A stretch of DNA of 8,517 nt, from the NCBI GenBank assembly GCA_019421925.1, contig JAHZEH010000068.1, positions 1 through 8,517 of the forward strand, given 5' to 3'. The notes beneath the pieces were generated by a model. It saw only the letters and a list, made by a program, of their open reading frames with translations. It was not told the origin of the DNA and ran no database searches. This document shows positions 1 to 5,732 of this stretch, in pieces (the stretch's first letter is position 1; every line of letters begins with the position of its first letter). The DNA is from Clostridia bacterium (GTDB lineage Bacteria > Bacillota > Clostridia > Christensenellales > CALWSW01). The translations under genes and the position numbers were made by a program.

Positions 1-10
1 GTTTACGCAT
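1..10 (-). CDS. possible 5' end of a minus-strand gene (first three codons only)
   Basis: Read on the minus strand, an ATG at 10-8 is preceded at 8 nt by an AAAGGA ribosome-binding sequence, and it runs off the left edge after three codons (M-R-K). The gene would lie downstream of the VOC gene in the same direction, about 105 nt beyond its stop. Only the start context supports it, so the product cannot be named. The plus strand also has a short open frame here with no recognisable protein. Confidence 0.3.
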
Positions 11-42
11 GGCAAAGATCCTTTCTCTGTCCGAAATGATAG

Positions 43-69
43 GGGAGGGACGCTTTTCCACGTCCTCCC
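43..69. other. hairpin downstream of the VOC gene, possible weak terminator
   Basis: GGGAGGGACG at 43-52 pairs with CGTCCTCCC at 61-69 (nine base pairs, one bulged G, 8-nt loop). It lies after the stop of the VOC gene when read on the minus strand. No clear T-run follows on either side, so a Rho-independent terminator is not established. It could also be a processing or attenuation structure ahead of the next gene. Confidence 0.4.
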
Positions 70-114
70 ATTAAGACGGGGGAGAAGAGGAAAAAGTTTC
101 CGTCCCTGGGAAGT

Positions 115-579
115 TCAGCGGTTCAGGAGCTTGTTTAGATCCTCCACGGAGGCGTCCATCCGCAGGGATACCTCCTGCATTGTCATGCCGGAAGAGAGGA
201 AACGGTGGATCACACTCCTCATATCCTCTCCCACTTCAATGATATGGCCGTCCGGATCATAAAAGCGGATGACCCGCTGCCCCCAGCCGTGCTCTACGCC
301 GCCGTCCAAATATACAATGCCGGGATAGGCCCTGAGCTTTTCCAGGAAGCCGTCGAAATCTTCCTCCTCAAAGCAGAGTTCCATATTGTTGGATTTTTTC
401 AGCACGCTGTCTTTGGGCAGGCGTACAAGCCAGTCAAACTCCTGCTGCAGGGACAATCCGCAGGTGAATGAGATGTTGATTCCATAGTCCTGATATAATT
501 CCAGAGAGAAAAGGTCCTCATAAAATTTTCTTGAGGCGCGCACGTCCGCCACAGACAGAACGGTACTGGTGTATCTCAT
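115..579 (-). CDS. VOC-family (glyoxalase/bleomycin-resistance fold) protein
   Basis: This 154-residue protein has the layout of a vicinal oxygen chelate domain. An N-terminal strand and helix (residues 3-24, with the SRKFYEDLF segment) are followed by a second strand with NNMELCFEE around 64-72. A closing FYDPDGHIIEVGE segment at 106-118 is the classic VOC ending. Candidate metal ligands are Glu67, His97 and Glu115; the N-terminal His of glyoxalase I is absent (Thr/Ser at 4-6), so lactoylglutathione lyase activity should not be assumed. Residues about 120-154 form an extra, probably helical tail beyond the usual domain. The start is set by an AAGGAGG site at 587-593 (minus strand). The gene is divergent from the lipoprotein reductase and shares a 186-bp intergenic region with it. 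VOC proteins range from thiol-dependent isomerases to drug-binding resistance proteins; the substrate here is unknown. Confidence 0.85.
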   Translation of the reverse strand: MRYTSTVLSVADVRASRKFYEDLFSLELYQDYGINISFTCGLSLQQEFDWLVRLPKDSVLKKSNNMELCFEEEDFDGFLEKLRAYPGIVYLDGGVEHGWGQRVIRFYDPDGHIIEVGEDMRSVIHRFLSSGMTMQEVSLRMDASVEDLNKLLNR

Positions 580-608
580 GGGGGTTCCTCCTTGTTCTTT
601 TGGGGGAG

Positions 609-637
609 ATTATACCGCACTTCCGGCCATATTTCCA
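609..637 (-). promoter_or_regulatory. predicted sigma-A promoter of the VOC gene
   Basis: On the minus strand, TGGAAA (632-637) is followed after 17 bp by a perfect TATAAT (609-614). This places transcription start near 600, just upstream of the VOC ribosome-binding site. Confidence 0.65.
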
Positions 638-665
638 CTTCGGCAAAGAAATTGCGTCCAGGGTC

Positions 666-696
666 TTGACTGTGAACCGGCTTAATAGTTTATCAT
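666..696 (+). promoter_or_regulatory. predicted promoter of the reductase gene, 19-bp spacer of MerR type
   Basis: TTGACT (666-671) and TATCAT (691-696) each match the sigma-A consensus at five of six positions but are separated by 19 bp rather than 17. An imperfect dyad centred on 679 (positions 669-689, seven of ten pairs complementary, outer arms ACT/AGT) fills the spacer. Long spacers with a central dyad are the known hallmark of promoters activated by MerR-family regulators, which untwist the DNA to align the two boxes. A MerR-type gene lies downstream of the reductase. That this is its target is inference. Confidence 0.6.
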
Positions 697-713
697 TTAA
701 TAAACGATCGTTT
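688..713. promoter_or_regulatory. overlapping palindromes at the reductase transcription start (candidate operator)
   Basis: A 12-bp perfect palindrome, AAACGATCGTTT at 702-713, sits where transcription from the TATCAT box would begin. It overlaps a second inverted repeat, GTTTAT (688-693) and ATAAAC (700-705), that spans the -10 box. Placement over the -10 box and start site is typical for a repressor. The AACG/CGTT core resembles some TetR-family operators, but no TetR-type gene is in the window. Confidence 0.45.
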
Positions 714-765
714 TTCCCACAAGCGCGCGCTCCCCTGCAACAACAAAGGAAGAGGAGATCTGAAG

Positions 766-2745
766 ATGCGCAATTCTGTTCAAAGGCTGTTCTGCCTGTG
801 CCTGAGCATTCTGCTGGCGTTCAGCCTGACTGCCTGTTCACAGCCCGCCCAGACGGCGGAGCCCACTCCCGTTCCCAGCGCCGCGCCCACAGCGGCGGCC
901 GTCCCCCTCTACGCCGCCGGAACCTATGAGGCATCCGCCCGCGGCAACAACGGCGACGTGACGGTGTCCGTCACGTTCACAGAACAGGCGATTGCCTCTG
1001 TGGAGGTGACCGCCCACGCTGAGACCGCCGGGATCAGCGACCCCGCCCTGGAGCGTATCCCCGCCGCCATTGTCGAGGGCCAGTCCCTGGCTGTGGACGC
1101 GGTTACGGGGGCGACCAACACCAGCAAGGCCATCCTGGCCGCTGTCGAGGATTGCGTGAAACAGGCGGGAGGCGATGTGGAGGCCCTGAAGGAGGCCGAG
1201 GCCGGTCAGGCCCAGGCCGGGGAGGCCAGGGAGCTGAGCGCCGACGTGGTCATCATCGGCGCGGGCGGGGCGGGCGTTGCCGCAGCCATGTCAGCGGCGG
1301 AGCAGGGAGCCACCGTCCTCGTCATTGACAAGACCGCCTCCGGCGGCGGCAACACCATACTCGCAGGCGGCAAAATGAACGCCGTTACGCCCGAGCTGCA
1401 AAGGCAGAAAACCATGGGGGAAGCGGAGCTGGAGGAGATCAGGGCCATTGCGGGGATGGAACCCCACGACGAGGCCATGGCCCGCTGGCAGGAGGCCCTG
1501 CGCTCCCAGATCGCCGAGTATGAGGCGAGCGGGGAGGACTACCTGTTTGACTCCGTGGAGCTCCATATGCTCCAGACCTATATGGACGGCGACTATGTTG
1601 GCAACCCCGCCCTCATTGAGAAGCTCTGCTCCACCGCCCCCGAAACCTACTACTGGATGGAGGACCTGGGGCTGGAATGGAAAAACGAGGTGGAGATCGT
1701 GGTGGGCGCGCTCTGGCGGCGCAGCCACGGTGCGGCCAACTACAAGAGCGGCATTGGATTCATCGAGATTTTCACGGGCAACATCGCCGAAAACGGATAT
1801 CCCGTCCAGTTCCTCTATGAGGTCAGGGGCGAGGAAATCCTGATGGAGGACGGCAGGGCCGTTGGCGTTAGGGCGGTGAGCACCGTGGACGGCACTCCCT
1901 ATATCCTGAAGGCCGATAAAGGTGTGGTCATCGCCACGGGCGGCTTCTCAGCAAATGTGGAGATGCGCGAGAAGTACAACACGGTATGGGAGTATCTGGG
2001 CGAGACCATTCCTACCACCAACAGCCCGGCCATCACCGGCGACGGCATCGTTATGGCTGAGGCAGTGGGCGCGAATCTGGTTGGCATGGGATATATCCAG
2101 CTGGCCCCTATTGGGGACCCCATTACCGGTACCCCCAGCATGATGATCGGCACCTCCACCAACCTGATGGTCAACAAGGAGGGCGTGCGCTTCGTCAACG
2201 AGACCGAGCGGCGCGACGTCATTGCCGGAGCGGAACTGGAGCAGACCGACGGGCAGATGTGGCTGATCAGCGACAGCCGCAACGTGGGACTGCGGGAGGA
2301 CGGCACCAATAACTATGGCGTCTCCGTCCAGTCGGCGATGGATGCGGGCATCTGCTTCATGGCGGACACGCTCGGGGAGCTGGCCGAAAAGATCGGCGTG
2401 GACCCCGAGGTGCTTGCGGCGACAGTGGAGGAGTTCAACCAGTGCGTGAAGAACGGCGCCGATCCCGCCTTTGGACGGGCTGTCTATGAGGACAACTCCG
2501 ACATCCTGGAGGGGCCGTTCTACGCCTCCCTCAACAGCCCGGCGGTACACCACACCATGGGCGGCATTGAGATTGATGTGGATACCCATGTCATTGGCAC
2601 GGACGGACAGATCATCCCCGGCCTGTACGCGGCGGGTGAAGTCACGGGCGGCATCCACGGCGGAAACCGCCTGGGGGCCAACGCCATTGCGGACGCGCTG
2701 ACCTTTGGCCGGATTGCGGGCAAGATGTCCGCATCCTCAAAATAA
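766..2745 (+). CDS. lipoprotein FMN-binding/FAD-dependent reductase of the fumarate/urocanate reductase family
   Basis: This 659-residue protein is probably an extracytoplasmic flavin reductase that passes electrons to a small unsaturated acceptor. A signal peptide ends in the lipobox LTAC with Cys24 as the lipidated residue, then comes a Pro/Ala/Thr-rich linker to about 47. Residues 50-133 form an FMN-binding domain with DAVTGAT at 111-117; Thr117 is the expected site of covalent FMN attachment by ApbE. The FAD domain starts at about 159 with GAGGAG at 165-170. Further family motifs are RFVNE (475-479) with Arg483, equivalent to the proton-donating Arg402 of Shewanella Fcc3, VHHTMGG (594-600) and HGGNRLGAN (631-639, Arg635). 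The histidine that binds fumarate in the Q-x-H-P motif is Ala447 here (QLAP, 445-448), so fumarate is unlikely. There are no haem-binding CxxCH motifs. The start has an AGGAG site 8 nt upstream. The acceptor and electron donor are unknown; no ApbE or cytochrome gene is in the window. Confidence 0.9.
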   Translation: MRNSVQRLFCLCLSILLAFSLTACSQPAQTAEPTPVPSAAPTAAAVPLYAAGTYEASARGNNGDVTVSVTFTEQAIASVEVTAHAETAGISDPALERIPAAIVEGQSLAVDAVTGATNTSKAILAAVEDCVKQAGGDVEALKEAEAGQAQAGEARELSADVVIIGAGGAGVAAAMSAAEQGATVLVIDKTASGGGNTILAGGKMNAVTPELQRQKTMGEAELEEIRAIAGMEPHDEAMARWQEALRSQIAEYEASGEDYLFDSVELHMLQTYMDGDYVGNPALIEKLCSTAPETYYWMEDLGLEWKNEVEIVVGALWRRSHGAANYKSGIGFIEIFTGNIAENGYPVQFLYEVRGEEILMEDGRAVGVRAVSTVDGTPYILKADKGVVIATGGFSANVEMREKYNTVWEYLGETIPTTNSPAITGDGIVMAEAVGANLVGMGYIQLAPIGDPITGTPSMMIGTSTNLMVNKEGVRFVNETERRDVIAGAELEQTDGQMWLISDSRNVGLREDGTNNYGVSVQSAMDAGICFMADTLGELAEKIGVDPEVLAATVEEFNQCVKNGADPAFGRAVYEDNSDILEGPFYASLNSPAVHHTMGGIEIDVDTHVIGTDGQIIPGLYAAGEVTGGIHGGNRLGANAIADALTFGRIAGKMSASSK

Positions 2746-2765
2746 TCGAAAAGCATAGAATCCAG

Positions 2766-2800
2766 CTTCAGGCTCCCGGGATTTGCGCGGGGGCCTGAGG
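2766..2800 (+). other. GC-rich hairpin between the reductase and MerR genes
   Basis: Positions 2766-2778 pair with 2788-2800 (13 pairs including G-U wobbles, core CAGGC/GCCTG and CCCG/CGGG) around a 9-nt loop. It follows the reductase stop by about 20 nt and could stop or slow transcription, or stabilise the mRNA 3' end. No T-run follows, so some read-through into the MerR gene is expected. Confidence 0.5.
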
Positions 2801-2812
2801 CCGTTGTATGAT
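2783..2812 (+). promoter_or_regulatory. possible promoter of the MerR gene
   Basis: TTGCGC (2783-2788) and TATGAT (2807-2812) are 18 bp apart and would give a leader of about 24 nt before the start codon at 2843. The -10 box is good and the -35 box is weak. It overlaps the hairpin after the reductase gene, so the regulator could be transcribed both by itself and by read-through. Confidence 0.4.
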
Positions 2813-2842
2813 AGCTTCAGAGAGGAAGGGGAGGGGGAAGCA

Positions 2843-3646
2843 ATGCCGTTCAGAATTGGAGATGTTGTCAGCCTGATGGGGCTGACCCGGGAGGCGGTCC
2901 GGTCCTATGAGGACGTGGGTATCATCAAACCCAAGCGGGATGAGCAGTCAGGATACCGGTTCTATGATTTGACCGATCTGGGGGCCCTGATCCGGGTGCG
3001 CCGGTACAGGGCTTACGGGTTCAGCCTCAGGGAGGCGGCCATGCTGCTCAACGACTGCGGCGTGGAGGAGGTGCACAGCCGCCTCCTGGAGCGGGGGGAC
3101 GCCCTGGAGGCGGAGATCAGGGAGAGGCAGAGGCTGCTGGACTGCCTTCGGAAGTGGAGCGGCATCGTGGAAGCCATTCCCCGGAAGTCCGGCGTTTTTG
3201 CCATAGAACAGAGCCCCTCCATCTACGCCCTGGAGTTGACGGAAGGGGAGCGCCTCAGCCGTGACCCTGCCATGAGAGCGCGCCTTCGGACCTGGGTGGA
3301 GAGAGAGCCCATCGTGTTCTCCTGCGGCCTGTGGGAGATGGAGGAGGGGCGCTGCCTCACAGAGAAGCCCAGGATGTATCTGGGTGCGGAGGAGGAGGAC
3401 CTTCCCGCTCTGGGGCTGGACTGCGGTGAGCCTGTGCAGCACTGGCCCCGGCGGACCTGCCTGCATACGGTGATCCGCCGGGAGGAGGGCGAGGGCAGGG
3501 AGTGCGACCAGCTGGCGCCCGCTCTCGCCCATCTGAAGGAGCAAGGGTTGACCCCTGCGGGAAACCCCTTCATCAGGACCATTCTTTTGGTCCATAAAAG
3601 GGGGGACGCCCAGGTCTTTCGGGACCTGTGGCTCCCCCTTGAATAA
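2843..3646 (+). CDS. MerR-family transcriptional regulator with effector-binding-like C-terminal domain
   Basis: This 267-residue protein begins with a winged helix-turn-helix typical of MerR: FRIGDVVSLMGLTREAVRSY at 3-22, then a wing with SGYRFYD at 36-42. A helical stretch at about 75-115 fits the dimerising coiled coil. Residues about 120-267 resemble the ligand-binding domains of BltR/BmrR-type regulators rather than a metal site, because no clustered cysteines are present; this points to an organic effector. The chosen start has a GGGGAGGGGG ribosome-binding sequence at 2828-2837. A frame extending upstream to 2783 begins with TTG inside a hairpin and is rejected. The gene lies 97 nt behind the reductase on the same strand and converges with pyruvate kinase. 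The 19-bp-spacer promoter ahead of the reductase is a likely target; that link and the nature of the ligand are inference. Confidence 0.88.
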   Translation: MPFRIGDVVSLMGLTREAVRSYEDVGIIKPKRDEQSGYRFYDLTDLGALIRVRRYRAYGFSLREAAMLLNDCGVEEVHSRLLERGDALEAEIRERQRLLDCLRKWSGIVEAIPRKSGVFAIEQSPSIYALELTEGERLSRDPAMRARLRTWVEREPIVFSCGLWEMEEGRCLTEKPRMYLGAEEEDLPALGLDCGEPVQHWPRRTCLHTVIRREEGEGRECDQLAPALAHLKEQGLTPAGNPFIRTILLVHKRGDAQVFRDLWLPLE

Positions 3647-3672
3647 AAACAAAGGCAGTCCCTTGGGACTGC
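3641..3672 (-). terminator. outward-facing terminator-like hairpin, left end of the fold-back element
   Basis: GCAGTCCC (3655-3662) and GGGACTGC (3665-3672) are perfect complements. Read on the minus strand the hairpin is followed by CTTTGTTTTTATT, a good U-tract. It could end transcripts arriving from pyruvate kinase after they have crossed the whole intergenic element. Confidence 0.55.
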
Positions 3673-3875
3673 TCAGAATGTCAAAAAAGTGGCGCACGCC
3701 ACTTTTTTGAGGTTCCAGCTTCTCCCGTTTGCCCTGGGGGCTCCCGTGCGGGGAATGCCGGACAGAACGAAAACCTTGAGGGATGTCATCCGTTCCGGCA
3801 TTCGCGCCGCCGGAGCCGGATAGGCAGTCAAGGGCCTTTCGACAGGATGAGCAGCCCTGATGGGCTGCCTTTGTT
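3648..3875. repeat. 228-bp fold-back element with 39-bp imperfect terminal inverted repeats
   Basis: Positions 3648-3686 pair with 3837-3875 without any gap: 30 of 39 positions are Watson-Crick complementary and three more are G-U. The outermost 11 nt (AACAAAGGCAG and CTGCCTTTGTT) are perfect. Inside, GGCTCC (3739-3744) pairs with GGAGCC (3812-3817) and GAATGCCGGA (3753-3762) with TCCGGCATTC (3794-3803) on one shared axis. That axis is shifted from the outer one by 33, about the length of the separate 30-nt palindrome at 3681-3710 in the left arm. The element begins two bases after the MerR stop and ends ten bases before the pyruvate kinase stop. No target-site duplication was found. It may be a MITE-like repeat, a structured RNA or a composite terminator; no protein is encoded. 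Confidence 0.7.
3681..3710. terminator. bidirectional terminator (perfect 14-bp palindrome)
   Basis: Two 14-nt arms (3681-3694 and 3697-3710) are perfectly complementary around a 2-nt centre. Each arm has a GTGGCG-type core with six A or T bases outside it, so on both strands a GC stem is flanked by A-run and T-run. This is the standard shape of a terminator shared by convergent genes, here the MerR gene and pyruvate kinase. Confidence 0.8.
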
Positions 3876-3880
3876 CTCTG
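3851..3880 (+). terminator. outward-facing terminator-like hairpin, right end of the fold-back element
   Basis: GCAGCCC (3851-3857) pairs with GGGCTGC (3862-3868) around a TGAT loop and is followed on the plus strand by CTTTGTTCTC. It is a near copy, in opposite orientation, of the hairpin at the left end of the element, and would act on transcripts coming from the MerR gene. Confidence 0.5.
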
Positions 3881-3885
3881 CGGAG

Positions 3886-5622
3886 TTACTTCTTTGCCGT
3901 GCACACCCTTCCGGTATCGGAGTCCAGCATGACGGTACGGCCGCTCCTCAGGATGGCCACGGCCTCGGACGCGCCGGTGATGACCGGCTTGCCCATGGCC
4001 AGGCCGAGGATGGCGGCGTGGGAGTTGGCCCCGCCCTTCTCGGTGATGATGCCGGCGGCCCCCCGCAGCAGGGGAACCAGGGCGTTGGTGGTCTCGGGAA
4101 TGACCAGGATATCCCCGGCGCGGCAGCGGGCGAGGGCGTCCTCCTCCGTGGGGCATACGCACAGGTTGCCGCAGGTCTTGCCCATACGGTTGCCAGCGCC
4201 GGTGATGAGCACGTCGCCCGCGATGTGGACCTTCATCATGTTGGTGGTGCCGGACACCCCGAGGGGCACGCCGGCGGTGAGGACGGCCAGCTCGCCGCTC
4301 TCGATAAGGCCCGCCTCCTGGGCGTTGAGCACAGCCTGGTCAAAGAGCTCGTCGGTGTTGTCCTTGAGGTCGATGAGGATGGGGGTGACGCCCCAGGACA
4401 TGCTCAGCATCCGGCAGACCGCCGGGTCCATGCAGCAGGCCACGATGGGTACGGCCGGGCGGAACTTGGAGATGAGCTTGGCCGTCTTGCCCGATTTGGT
4501 GACGGTGACGGCGGCGCCCAGGTCGTGGGCGGTGGTGCAGGTGGCGTGGGCGATGGCGTTGGCAACAGTGATCTCAGAGAAGCTCTGGGAGCGGAAGCGC
4601 TTGGCGTAGTCGATGTCCCGCTCAGCCCGCTCGGCAATCGTGGCCATGGTGCGCACCGACTCGAGGGGGTACAGGCCCGCCGCCGTCTCGCCCGAGAGCA
4701 TAATGGCGCTGGTGCCGTCATAGATGGCGTTGGCGACGTCCGTGGCTTCGGCGCGGGTGGGGCGGGGATTTTTCATCATGGAGTCGAGCATCTGCGTGGC
4801 GGTGATGACCTGTTTTTCCGAGTTGTAGGTCTTTTTAATCAGCATCTTCTGGATGATGGGAACCTCCTCCAGAGGGATCTCAACGCCCATGTCGCCCCGG
4901 GCGATCATGATGCCGTCCACAACCCGCAGGATTTCGTCGATATTTTTGACGCCGTCGTTGTTCTCAATTTTGGCGATGATGCTGATATTCCGGCCGCCGT
5001 GCTCCTCCAGCAGGGCGCGGATCTGCAGAATGTCGTCGGCGCAGCGGGTAAAGGAGGCGGCGATGAAATCATAGCCCATCTCCACCCCGAAGAGGATATC
5101 GGAGCGGTCCTTGTCGCTCAGATAAGGCATGGAGAGGTGGACGGAGGGCACGTTGACGCCCCGGCGGTTGCGGATGGTGCCTCCGTTTTGAACCCGGCAG
5201 TGGATATCCCCGTTCTCCACCCCCTCAACCACCATCTCGATGAGGCCGTCGTCGAGCAGGATGCGGGTGCCGGCATGCACGTCTTTATGGAGACCTTCAA
5301 AGGTGATGGATACGATGGAGTCGTTGCCCAGGACAGGGCGGGGGGTCAGGGTGAAGACCGAGCCCGTTTTAATGGTGGCCGATCCCCCCTCAAATTCGCC
5401 GGTGCGGATCTCCGGACCCTTGGTGTCGAGCATGGCGGCTACCGGACGGCCCAGCTCCTCCCGGAGCTGGCAGAGTTTGCGGAAGCGGCTGCCGTGCTCC
5501 TCATAATCCCCGTGGGAGAAATTGAAACGGGCCACGTCCATGCCGTTTTCAATCAGGCCGCGCATGATGCCGTCCTGGTCGGTGGAAGGGCCAAGAGTGC
5601 AGATTATTTTTGTTTTTCTCAT
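3886..5622 (-). CDS. pyk: pyruvate kinase with C-terminal PEP-utiliser domain
   Basis: This 578-residue cytoplasmic enzyme converts phosphoenolpyruvate and ADP to pyruvate and ATP, the last step of glycolysis. Family motifs are intact: TLGPS (9-13), ARFNFSHG (31-38), LDTKGPEIRTG (65-75), and the active-site signature IIAKIENNDGV (215-225) with Lys218 and metal ligand Glu220. RGDMG (242-246) holds Asp244, and TATQMLDSM (274-282) has Thr276. The SGETAAG segment follows. Beyond the usual length of about 470 residues the protein carries the extra domain known from Bacillus-type enzymes, with the GGANSHAAI motif at 530-538 related to the mobile phosphohistidine domain of PEP synthase and PTS enzyme I. 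His535 sits in the phosphohistidine position, but in pyruvate kinases this domain is not known to be catalytic. The start has a GGAG site 10 nt upstream. It lies behind the CapA-like gene on the same strand. Confidence 0.97.
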   Translation of the reverse strand: MRKTKIICTLGPSTDQDGIMRGLIENGMDVARFNFSHGDYEEHGSRFRKLCQLREELGRPVAAMLDTKGPEIRTGEFEGGSATIKTGSVFTLTPRPVLGNDSIVSITFEGLHKDVHAGTRILLDDGLIEMVVEGVENGDIHCRVQNGGTIRNRRGVNVPSVHLSMPYLSDKDRSDILFGVEMGYDFIAASFTRCADDILQIRALLEEHGGRNISIIAKIENNDGVKNIDEILRVVDGIMIARGDMGVEIPLEEVPIIQKMLIKKTYNSEKQVITATQMLDSMMKNPRPTRAEATDVANAIYDGTSAIMLSGETAAGLYPLESVRTMATIAERAERDIDYAKRFRSQSFSEITVANAIAHATCTTAHDLGAAVTVTKSGKTAKLISKFRPAVPIVACCMDPAVCRMLSMSWGVTPILIDLKDNTDELFDQAVLNAQEAGLIESGELAVLTAGVPLGVSGTTNMMKVHIAGDVLITGAGNRMGKTCGNLCVCPTEEDALARCRAGDILVIPETTNALVPLLRGAAGIITEKGGANSHAAILGLAMGKPVITGASEAVAILRSGRTVMLDSDTGRVCTAKK

Positions 5623-5680
5623 GCTGATACTACTCCATTTATTTCAAAAGCATTCGGTTGTCAAATTTGTGAGCGGCAAT

Positions 5681-5710
5681 ATTATGATGCCCATGCAGGG
5701 GCGCTGTCAA
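5681..5710 (-). promoter_or_regulatory. predicted promoter of pyruvate kinase
   Basis: On the minus strand a perfect TTGACA (5705-5710) is followed after 18 bp by CATAAT (5681-5686), giving a leader of about 50 nt before the start codon. A second TTGACA lies inside that leader at 5659-5664, but its matching -10 box is poor. No terminator was seen between the CapA-like stop at 5733 and this promoter, so co-transcription is also possible. Confidence 0.65.
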
Positions 5711-5732
5711 GCAAAAGTACGGTGAAGAGTTT

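Noticed and set aside
1948..2658. 236-codon minus-strand frame inside the reductase gene
   Set aside because: It is antisense to conserved FAD-domain motifs, has no start context, and its His/Val/Gly/Asp-rich composition matches other shadow frames here.
2948..4162. 404-codon minus-strand frame across the MerR gene, the fold-back element and the end of pyruvate kinase
   Set aside because: It is a shifted frame of pyruvate kinase continuing antisense through the MerR gene. It reads through terminator palindromes and is rich in Pro/Arg/His/Gly, as expected for a wrong frame.
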